Origin: JALSHZ01 sp964439815
GTDB taxonomy: Bacteria; Pseudomonadota; Gammaproteobacteria; UWMA-0217
Direction: 5' to 3'
Assembly (NCBI GenBank): GCA_964439815.1
Contig: CAYTPO010000134.1
Span: 1 to 12,694 of the forward strand
DNA: 12,694 bases
Below are positions 6,118-12,694 of the stretch, piece after piece. The notes beneath the pieces are model-generated. The model did not search any database and was not told the origin of the DNA. It saw only the letters and a list, made by a program, of their open reading frames with translations. Numbering within the stretch: the stretch's first letter is position 1; each line of letters begins with the position of its first letter. Made by a program: the position numbers and the translations under genes.

Positions 6118-9100
6118 TTACCCCACCCAGACCCGCGCATTCCTGAACATGCGCAGCCAGGGGCCATCTTCGCCCCACTCATCGGGGTGAGTAGAGAACT
6201 GTACAGTGCGGAACAGCCGCTCGGGATGCGGCATCATGATCGTGAAGCGACCATCCTCCGTTGTCAGGCCGGTAATGCCGAGCGGTGAACCATTGGGATT
6301 CTCCGGATAATGCTCGGTCGGATGGCCGTGGTTATCGACATAACGCATCGACACCAACCCCGAATTCATCACCGCCTGCGCCGTATTGTCGGTAAACACG
6401 GCCTTGCCCTCTCCATGTGCCACCGCTATCGGAATCCGCGAACCCTGCATCTCGTTGAAGAAGATCGATGGCGATGGCAACACCTCAACCATACTCAGCC
6501 GCGCCTCGAACTGCTCGGAAAGGTTGCGGCGAAAATAGGGCCAGTGACCCGCTCCGGGTATCAGGTCGCGCAGCTGCGAGAACATCTGGCAGCCATTGCA
6601 GACGCCCAACCCGAAAATCTCTTCACGATGAAAGAACTGCTCGAAGATATCCTGTGCCCTTTTGTTGTGCGTGATGGACTTGGCCCATCCTCCCCCCGCA
6701 CCCAGCACGTCTCCATAGGAAAACCCACCACAGGCAACCAGTCCGGCAAAATCCCGCAGATCCTCATCACCGTCGAGAATATCGGTCATGTGCACATCGA
6801 TGGCAGCAAAACCGGCCTTGTCGAAGGCCGCCGCCATTTCGATATGCCCGTTAACGCCCTGCTCGCGCAGTATCGCAACCCTGGGCCGGGCACCCGTCTG
6901 GATCATTGGCGCCGCCACATCCTCCTGCATGTCGAAGCCGATATGTGGCTTGAGGCCGGGATCGATCTGGGTAATCCGCTCGAACTCCTGCTGCGCACAT
7001 TCCGGATTGTCGCGGATGGCCTGAACATGAAAGCTGGTCTCCGACCACAATGCCTGCAGTTCGGCCCGATTGCGTGAATAGAGAATCTGTCGGCCGCGTC
7101 TGACCGAGACACGATCCTCTTCCGACAACCGGCCAATCACATGCACCGCATCGGGGAGCCCCGCTTTGGCAAAGGCATCGGTTACGGCTTCGACATCCTG
7201 GTGCAACACCTGCACCACGGCGCCCAGCTCCTCATTGAACAGCGCGGCAACAGCATCCTCCTGCAACGCATCGAGCTTGATCTCAACACCGGTATGGCCG
7301 GCAAAGGCCATCTCGCAAACAGTAGTGAAGAGCCCGCCATCAGAGCGATCATGGTAGGCCAGCAGCAGCCCGTCCCGATTCAGCTTCTGCACCGCATTGA
7401 AGAAACTGATGAGCTGACCAGGTTCTTCCAGATCGGGCGTTTCACGGCCAATCTGCTTGCAGGCCTGGGCCAGAGACGAGCCTCCCATACGACTCCTGCC
7501 ATTGGCGAGGTCAATGAGGATCAGGTCGGTATCTCCCTTGTCAGTGCGCAGCTGTGGTGTCAGCGTATGAGCGGCATCGACCACCGGCGCAAAGGCCGTC
7601 ACGATCAGCGACAGCGGTGCCGTCACCGATTTCTGCTGCCCGTCATCTTCCCAGACCGTCTTCATCGACAGCGAATCCTTGCCGACCGGAATCGCAATCC
7701 CCAGCTCGGGGCACAGTTGTTTGCCCACCGCTTCAACCGTATCGAACAGGCCGGCCTCCTCTCCGGGATGACCGGCAGCCGCCATCCAGTTGGCCGAGAG
7801 CTTGATATCGGAGAGCTGTCCGATACGCGCCGCAGCAATATTGGTAATCGATTCGGCAATCGCCATTCGCCCCGAGGCCACCGGATTGACCAGCGCCACC
7901 GGTGTGCGCTCACCAATCGCCATCGCCTCGCCACAGTAATGGTCATAATCGCTGAGCGTTACGGCCACGTCCGCTACCGGAACCTGCCACGGACCCACCA
8001 TCTGATCGCGCGCCACCATGCCCGTAACCGTCCGGTCGGCAATGGTGATCAGGAAATGCTTGGCCGCTACCGCCGGGACTCGCAGAATCAGCTCGGCAGC
8101 CTCCTCAATGGACATCTCGCCAGTGTCAAACTCCGGTGGCGAAACCTGGCGATGGCTGACATCCCGCAACATCTTGGGCGGTTTGCCGAACATCACCTCC
8201 ATGGAGATATCGACCGGCGAATTGTGGAAGTGGGCATCGGTGACCACCAGCTGAGGCTCCGCTGTCGCCTTACCAAGCACGGCATACGGGCAGCGCTCTC
8301 GCTCGCAAAAGGCTTCGAACATGGCCAGCTTGTCCACGTCGATGGCCAGCACGTAACGCTCCTGCGCCTCATTGCTCCAGATTGCCATCGGCGACATGCC
8401 CGGCTCATCGTTGGGAACCGCGCGCAATTCGAATTGTCCACCACAACCGGCATCATGAACGATCTCGGGCACGGCATTGGAAAGGCCACCCGCACCAACA
8501 TCATGAATCGACAAAACCGGATTGGCCTTGCCCATATTGGTGCAGTGGTTGATCACCTCCTGACAGCGACGCTCCATTTCGGGGTTACCGCGCTGCACCG
8601 AAGCAAAATCCAGATCCGCCGAGCTGCTGCCGCTGGCCATCGACGACGCAGCGCCGCCACCTAGGCCAATCTGCATCGCCGGACCACCTAGCACTATGAT
8701 CGGCGTGCCATCGGGAATTGTCTGCTTGTCAACATGCGCGGGACGGATGTTTCCCATGCCCCCCGCCAGCATGATCGGCTTGTGATAGCCGCGAATCTCC
8801 TGCCCATCGGGCAACGGCAGCGCCTCCTCGAAGGTACGGAAGTACCCCGCCAGCCCTGGTCGGCCAAATTCGTTATTGAACGCCGCCGAGCCAATCGGCC
8901 CTTCCAGCATGATGTCCAGCGCCGAGACAATCCGTGCCGGCTTGCCATGGTTGGTCTCCCAGACCTGTGGAAACGAGGGAATCCTGAGGTTGGAGACGGA
9001 AAACCCAGTCAGCCCCGCCTTGGGACGCGAGCCGGTACCGGTAGCGCCTTCGTCACGAATCTCCCCGCCCGAACCGGTAGCCGCGCCAGGGAATGGAGAT

Positions 9101-10005
9101 ATGGCGGTCGGGTGGTTGTGCGTCTCCACTTTCATCAGTATTTCGGCATTCTCGGCACAGCGCTCATAGCGATTGCTGTCCGGCTCCGGCATGAAGCGAT
9201 GTGCGGGAGAACCCGACATGACCGCCGAATTGTCACTGTAGGCCGATAGCACACCCTGCGGGCTGCACTTGTAGGTATGTCGGATCATGCCGAACAGTGA
9301 CTCCTGCCGGGCCTCGCCATCGATGATCCAGTCGGCATTGAAAATCTTGTGCCGGCAATGCTCGGAGTTGGCCTGGGCAAACATCATCAGCTCGACATCA
9401 GTGGGATTGCGACCCAGGGCAGAATAGGCATCGGCAAGGTACTCGATCTCATCCTCGGACAGCGCCAATCCCAGTCGCTCATTGGCCTCCGTCAGCGCAG
9501 CCCTTGCATCTGTGCCAATCTCCACCTCTTGCAACGGCGCCGGCGGCTCATCGCGGAACAACACCTCGGCATCCTCGATGGCACTGAAAACCGTCTCCGT
9601 CATGCGGTCGTGCAGAATCTCGTTGATCCACGCCTTCTCGAAATCCGACATCACCCGCCCGCACAGGATGGTAATGGCAATACCACGCTCGATTCGCTGC
9701 ACATGCGGCAACCCGCAAACATGCAGAATATCCGTCGCCTTGCTCGACCAGGCCGAAATCGTCCCCGGTCGCGGCGTCACCAGATGCAACTCGCCCTTGC
9801 CCAATGCCTGAGGCTTCTGCCCAGCTTCTGACAGGAGATCCTGCAGATGCGCCTCCTCACCCCCGGATAAAGCTCTATCCAACTTTAAGAAGTAAACATA
9901 AACTCCTGATATCTTGTTTATTTCATCAGATACTTCATGTAATTTCTTAAGCAGGCGGGAAAGACGGAACTCCGAAAAAGCGGAACTCCCGAAAAGAACC
10001 TTCAT
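6118..10005 (-). CDS. purL: Phosphoribosylformylglycinamidine synthase (FGAM synthetase)
   Basis: This is the large single-chain PurL of 1295 residues, as in Escherichia and Salmonella. It converts FGAR, glutamine and ATP to FGAM in the fourth step of purine synthesis, in the cytoplasm. Domains in order: an N-terminal PurS-like domain (about 1-150), a linker, the first synthetase half with VETHNHPTAISPFPGAATGS (293-312) and GGEIRDEGATG, the second, non-catalytic synthetase half, and a C-terminal class I glutamine amidotransferase domain from about 1042. The amidotransferase triad is visible: the cysteine in GVCNGCQ (about 1136), His1260 and Glu1262 in MPHPERL. ATG 10003-10005 is preceded by GGAG with a 5-base gap, a strong ribosome binding site. 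The gene is single, convergent with the stator-like operon, and divergent from ssrA. The first 45 codons or so are noticeably more AT-rich than the rest. Confidence 0.99.
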   Translation of the reverse strand: MKVLFGSSAFSEFRLSRLLKKLHEVSDEINKISGVYVYFLKLDRALSGGEEAHLQDLLSEAGQKPQALGKGELHLVTPRPGTISAWSSKATDILHVCGLPHVQRIERGIAITILCGRVMSDFEKAWINEILHDRMTETVFSAIEDAEVLFRDEPPAPLQEVEIGTDARAALTEANERLGLALSEDEIEYLADAYSALGRNPTDVELMMFAQANSEHCRHKIFNADWIIDGEARQESLFGMIRHTYKCSPQGVLSAYSDNSAVMSGSPAHRFMPEPDSNRYERCAENAEILMKVETHNHPTAISPFPGAATGSGGEIRDEGATGTGSRPKAGLTGFSVSNLRIPSFPQVWETNHGKPARIVSALDIMLEGPIGSAAFNNEFGRPGLAGYFRTFEEALPLPDGQEIRGYHKPIMLAGGMGNIRPAHVDKQTIPDGTPIIVLGGPAMQIGLGGGAASSMASGSSSADLDFASVQRGNPEMERRCQEVINHCTNMGKANPVLSIHDVGAGGLSNAVPEIVHDAGCGGQFELRAVPNDEPGMSPMAIWSNEAQERYVLAIDVDKLAMFEAFCERERCPYAVLGKATAEPQLVVTDAHFHNSPVDISMEVMFGKPPKMLRDVSHRQVSPPEFDTGEMSIEEAAELILRVPAVAAKHFLITIADRTVTGMVARDQMVGPWQVPVADVAVTLSDYDHYCGEAMAIGERTPVALVNPVASGRMAIAESITNIAAARIGQLSDIKLSANWMAAAGHPGEEAGLFDTVEAVGKQLCPELGIAIPVGKDSLSMKTVWEDDGQQKSVTAPLSLIVTAFAPVVDAAHTLTPQLRTDKGDTDLILIDLANGRSRMGGSSLAQACKQIGRETPDLEEPGQLISFFNAVQKLNRDGLLLAYHDRSDGGLFTTVCEMAFAGHTGVEIKLDALQEDAVAALFNEELGAVVQVLHQDVEAVTDAFAKAGLPDAVHVIGRLSEEDRVSVRRGRQILYSRNRAELQALWSETSFHVQAIRDNPECAQQEFERITQIDPGLKPHIGFDMQEDVAAPMIQTGARPRVAILREQGVNGHIEMAAAFDKAGFAAIDVHMTDILDGDEDLRDFAGLVACGGFSYGDVLGAGGGWAKSITHNKRAQDIFEQFFHREEIFGLGVCNGCQMFSQLRDLIPGAGHWPYFRRNLSEQFEARLSMVEVLPSPSIFFNEMQGSRIPIAVAHGEGKAVFTDNTAQAVMNSGLVSMRYVDNHGHPTEHYPENPNGSPLGITGLTTEDGRFTIMMPHPERLFRTVQFSTHPDEWGEDGPWLRMFRNARVWVG

Positions 10006-10077
10006 AACGACTCCAGTCAGAGCGAAAACGAAGCGGGCATAATACCCAATTAGATAGTGGCACGCATTGAAAATCCA

Positions 10078-10105
10078 TTCACTGCCCCCATAGTTCAGGT
10101 ATACT
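10078..10105 (+). promoter_or_regulatory. Likely sigma-70 promoter of the tmRNA gene
   Basis: TTCACT (10078-10083) and TATACT (10100-10105) match the -35 and -10 consensus at four and five of six positions, with a 16-base spacer. Transcription would begin near 10112, giving a leader of about 26 bases before the mature tmRNA 5' end at 10138. That is the usual arrangement for a precursor trimmed by RNase P. Confidence 0.5.
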
Positions 10106-10137
10106 TGAATTTAACGAACACCATCAGGAACAAACAC

Positions 10138-10495
10138 GGGGGCGACAAGGCTTCGACGTGGGTTACAAAACTTGAGGTGCATGCCGAGGCGACAGCGAAG
10201 CCTCGTAAATCATACTGCTGTAATTGTTATAGTTGCAAACGACGATAACTACGCTCTAGCTGCTTAAACCAGCTAGCATCTGACCGCTTCGTGCTTGTGC
10301 GTGCGAATCAGGTGTAACTAACACAAGATCGCGGAGAGATACGCCTTAGGTCAAACCGCTAAACCTTACTCAGGCTAGCAAACCGGAATCCTGTTCGTCG
10401 GAGTCCGGAAAGCGAAATCAAAAGACGAAACTAAGCATGTAGTACCAATAGCGGAGGACTCGCGGACGCGGGTTCGATTCCCGCCGCCTCCACCA
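10138..10495 (+). ncRNA. ssrA: Transfer-messenger RNA (tmRNA), one-piece form
   Basis: A 358-nt tmRNA that rescues stalled ribosomes with SmpB and tags the incomplete protein for proteolysis. The 5' end GGGGGCG (10138-10144) pairs with CGCCTCC (10485-10491) to form the 7-bp acceptor stem, which keeps a G-U pair at position 3. A T-arm (GCGGGTTCGATTCCCGC) precedes it, and an encoded CCA ends at 10495. The tag frame starts at the resume codon GCA 10235 and ends with TAA at 10265-10267, encoding ANDDNYALAA. With the alanine charged on tmRNA the full tag is A-ANDDNYALAA, ending in the LAA recognised by ClpXP. The pseudoknot-rich middle lies between 10268 and about 10440. This is a one-piece gene, not the permuted two-piece type. 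Its 3' end is a common integration site for mobile elements. Confidence 0.97.
10235..10267 (+). other. Proteolysis-tag reading frame inside tmRNA
   Basis: The sequence GCA AAC GAC GAT AAC TAC GCT CTA GCT GCT TAA encodes ANDDNYALAA and a stop. It differs from the E. coli tag by Asp for Glu at one position and keeps the C-terminal LAA degradation signal. Confidence 0.95.
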
Positions 10496-10502
10496 ATCAA
10501 CG

Positions 10503-10529
10503 AAAAAGCCGTCACGAAACGGCTTTTTT
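10503..10529 (+). terminator. Rho-independent terminator after ssrA, probably bidirectional
   Basis: GCCGT (10508-10512) and ACGGC (10519-10523) form a stem around CACGAA, extended by five A (10503-10507) pairing with T (10524-10528). A run of six T follows on the + strand. On the - strand the five A become a T-run, so the same hairpin can also end hsdR transcription, whose stop lies 35 bases away. Confidence 0.93.
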
Positions 10530-10563
10530 ATTTCTACATCCCTGAAAATATAATCCCAAGCCG

Positions 10564-12694
10564 TTACAAGATGTCTTCGGAAAAGCGCCTATAGACCTGC
10601 GCTCCCAACCACTTCGACACCACCTCCTGTAAATTGGGATTACTCATGTAGTTGGTAAACAACTCCTCATTCATATCCATTCGTTCAATGAACAGCGATT
10701 CCAGCACTTCACGGAACACAAGCTGGAACTTGTCTGCCGGATTAGCCTTGGCTGCCCGTCGCAATTTCTCGTCCAAGGTTGCCACTTCGGCCAGCTGATC
10801 GAAAAAGAGCTGGTCCGCCTCGGTCAGTTCAGTCCCGAAGCGTTCATTGATGACATCGATCAGACTGGAAAGCGGTACATCTTCATCCCGCACCATTCCC
10901 GTTCCGACCTCTCTGGGGCCATCCAGGGGCTTTGCCACGCCATCACCCAGGCTGATCGAGCCTTCGCTGATCTTCTGCAATCGGTAATACTCCAGCTCCA
11001 CCTCGTCATCAAACTGGTAGCCGGGGCCGCTCTTGCGTTTGGGGAGCTTCAATGCAAGATGCCGCAGGTAGGTGTAGAGCTTCTCCAGGTCGCTGTCCTG
11101 ATAGGGAATGACCTGGCTGAGAAAACTGTAGAGATTGCGGAATGCCTGGGTCTTGCCACGCCACAGCTCGGCTTCCTCCTCGTCCTGTTCCTGAAAGTCC
11201 TGGAAACGCGCCACCGCCCGATCGAGCAAGGCGTTTATCTTCTTGTGATCGGAAGCCGACTGCCGCTTTTTCGGCGCAAAGAAGACCGCGGCGAATTCGT
11301 CCACCTCCGGCTGATGGTAGATGCCCGAGGCATCCAGCTCGCTCTTGATCTCATAGAGACGGTCGGGGTCAACCTCCTCCCCCATCACCGCACCTTCGTA
11401 GTATTGACGAAACGCCTCCTGTATCTCCGCCGGATCGTTCACGAAATCGAGAACGAAGGTGTCCTCCTTCAGCGGATGGGTGCGGTTGAGCCGGGAGAGC
11501 GTTTGCACCGCCTGAATGCCGGCAATGCGCTTGTCCACGTACATGGTATGCAGCAAGGGCTGATCGAATCCGGTCTGATACTTCTCGGCGACCAGCAAAA
11601 CGCGGAAATCCGGCCTGGCGAAAGTCTCCGGCAGTTCCTTTTCCTTGATGCCATTGTTCATCTCCACCTCGGTATAGGTCTTCTCAGGCACCTGGTCATC
11701 CTCGACCGTGCCGGAGAAGGCCACCAGACTTTTGATCGGATAACCCTTCTCCTTGATGTAGCGGTCAAACGACTGCTTGTAGCGCACCGCCTCCAGCCGC
11801 GAACCCGTCACCACCATCGCCTTGGCATGACCGCCGATTTTGTGCCGGGTATGCTGATAGAAATGCTCGACCATGATTTCTGTCTTTTGCGCGATATTGT
11901 GCGGGTGCAGCCGCAGAAACCGCGCCAGCGCCCGCGCCGCCTTCTTGCGCTCGACCTCCGGATCATCCTCACATGCCTTGATCAGCCGGAAATAGGTTTT
12001 GTAACTGACATAATTGGCCAGTACATCCATGATGAACCCTTCCTCGATAGCCTGCCGCATGGTGTAGCGATGGGCCGGTTCACCATCGCGGCCGAAGATG
12101 GCCAGGGTCTTGTGCTTTGGCGTAGCAGTGAAGGCAAAGAAGCTCATATTGGGCTGGCGGCCACGCTTGGCCATGCTGCGGAACAGCCCCGTAGGTCGGG
12201 TTAGCGCAGCGTAACCCGACATCTCATCCTCATTGGCCGCCATCTCCCTGGCCCTTTCGATCAATCCCAAACCGCCCAATACGGCTTTGAGTTCCGTAGC
12301 CGTCTCACCGGACTGAGAGCTGTGCGCCTCGTCAATAATGACTGCATATTTCCGGGTGGGCAGATGCCCCTGAGCAGTCTTGCCTTGCTCCTCTGACATC
12401 TTCATCAACTGCCCGGAGACGAAAGGAAATTTCTGCAGGGTGGTTATGATGATCGGCACACCGGCTTCCAGCGCCTCGGCCAACTGGCGTGAATCCTCAT
12501 CGATCTTCTGCACCACGCCCTGGCGGTGATCGAACTGGTAAATCGTATTCTGCAACTGCCGGTCGAGCACCACGCGATCAGTAATGACCACCACGCTATC
12601 GAACACCCGTTCATCGCCCGCGTTGTGCAGGGACGATAGACGATGGGCCAACCAGGCAATGGTGTTGCTCTTGCCGCTTCCGGCCGAGTGCTCC
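10564..12694 (-). CDS. hsdR: Type I restriction enzyme subunit R, helicase and C-terminal part (5' end outside window)
   Basis: The visible 709 residues are the motor and C-terminal part of the ATP-dependent translocase/nuclease of a type I restriction-modification complex (HsdR with HsdM and HsdS). The frame is open to the edge, where EHSAGSGKSNTIAW carries Walker A. Then come YAVIIDEAHSSQSGE (Walker B, DEAH at visible residues 121-124), SFFAFTATP (motif III, TATP at about 189-192) and QTLSRLNRTHP (motif VI). A long helical C-terminus follows. The PD-(D/E)XK nuclease domain and true start lie beyond 12694; the TTG at 12649-12651 is internal. An in-frame REP-like palindrome (12191-12221) lies between DEAH and TATP and encodes MSGYAALTRPTG. 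Outside it the frame is intact. The gene converges on ssrA and shares its terminator, which suggests an accessory defence island beside ssrA. hsdM and hsdS are expected outside the window. Confidence 0.96.
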   Translation of the reverse strand, partial: EHSAGSGKSNTIAWLAHRLSSLHNAGDERVFDSVVVITDRVVLDRQLQNTIYQFDHRQGVVQKIDEDSRQLAEALEAGVPIIITTLQKFPFVSGQLMKMSEEQGKTAQGHLPTRKYAVIIDEAHSSQSGETATELKAVLGGLGLIERAREMAANEDEMSGYAALTRPTGLFRSMAKRGRQPNMSFFAFTATPKHKTLAIFGRDGEPAHRYTMRQAIEEGFIMDVLANYVSYKTYFRLIKACEDDPEVERKKAARALARFLRLHPHNIAQKTEIMVEHFYQHTRHKIGGHAKAMVVTGSRLEAVRYKQSFDRYIKEKGYPIKSLVAFSGTVEDDQVPEKTYTEVEMNNGIKEKELPETFARPDFRVLLVAEKYQTGFDQPLLHTMYVDKRIAGIQAVQTLSRLNRTHPLKEDTFVLDFVNDPAEIQEAFRQYYEGAVMGEEVDPDRLYEIKSELDASGIYHQPEVDEFAAVFFAPKKRQSASDHKKINALLDRAVARFQDFQEQDEEEAELWRGKTQAFRNLYSFLSQVIPYQDSDLEKLYTYLRHLALKLPKRKSGPGYQFDDEVELEYYRLQKISEGSISLGDGVAKPLDGPREVGTGMVRDEDVPLSSLIDVINERFGTELTEADQLFFDQLAEVATLDEKLRRAAKANPADKFQLVFREVLESLFIERMDMNEELFTNYMSNPNLQEVVSKWLGAQVYRRFSEDIL
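12191..12221 (+). repeat. REP-like palindrome inside the hsdR coding sequence
   Basis: GTCGGGTTA (12195-12203) and TAACCCGAC (12212-12220) form a perfect 9-bp stem around GCGCAGCG. GTAG (12191-12194) stands at the 5' base, as in REP elements linked to RAYT (TnpA-REP) transposases. I recognise this palindrome as one scattered in many copies through gammaproteobacterial genomes, normally between genes. Here it is translated in frame on the - strand as part of hsdR. Confidence 0.8.

Noticed and set aside
7141..8664. 507-codon open frame antisense to purL
   Set aside because: His/Arg-rich reverse shadow of a certain purL coding sequence, with no ribosome binding site.
12649..12651. TTG as the start of hsdR
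   Set aside because: The frame continues upstream through a Walker A motif to the window edge, so the TTG is an internal leucine codon.
1..12694. CRISPR array, integrase, transposase or tRNA gene
   Set aside because: I looked for regularly spaced repeats, recombinase motifs and cloverleaf sequences and saw none apart from the tRNA-like part of tmRNA.

Overview
The window looks like chromosomal DNA of a gammaproteobacterium. PurL is full length with Escherichia/Salmonella-type catalytic numbering, the one-piece tmRNA encodes the tag ANDDNYALAA, the genes are moderately GC-rich with classical Shine-Dalgarno sites, and the non-coding stretches carry small palindromic repeats of the kind common in this class. 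I cannot place the genus; a free-living or symbiotic environmental lineage is only a guess.

Layout from left to right: the last 21 codons of an unidentified + strand gene (1-68); a repeat-rich gap; a small lipoprotein gene on the - strand (403-981) with a likely terminator across its stop codon; a gap with two hairpins; a - strand methyl-accepting chemotaxis protein (1523-3343); an 823-base gap with palindromes but no convincing gene; a + strand two-gene operon (4167-6117) encoding a four-helix MotA/TolQ/ExbB-type channel protein and an ExbD/TolR/MotB-like partner with a very long coiled coil; purL on the - strand (6118-10005), which abuts the operon tail to tail with no spacer; the tmRNA gene ssrA on the + strand (10138-10495) with its own terminator; and the 3' part of a type I restriction subunit gene hsdR on the - strand (10564-12694), running off the right edge at its Walker A motif.

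Functionally, ssrA and purL are housekeeping genes that frame two accessory regions. On the left, the stator-like pair is the best candidate for an undescribed system. It has the channel core of Tol/Exb/Mot/Zor motors, including a conserved membrane aspartate. Its small subunit has about 190 residues of predicted periplasmic coiled coil between that helix and a C-terminal domain that looks more like ExbD/TolR than OmpA/MotB. No TonB, TolA, flagellar or Zorya helicase/nuclease partner is visible. On the right, hsdR sits directly after ssrA, a classical integration hotspot, which suggests the edge of a defence island.

The most striking small-scale feature is a REP-like palindrome, with a GTAG at its base, inside the hsdR reading frame (12191-12221), where it is translated as an in-frame peptide. 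A second class of intergenic hairpins, with stems of different sequence around a shared CAGCGA-type core, recurs at 329, 1347 and 3796.
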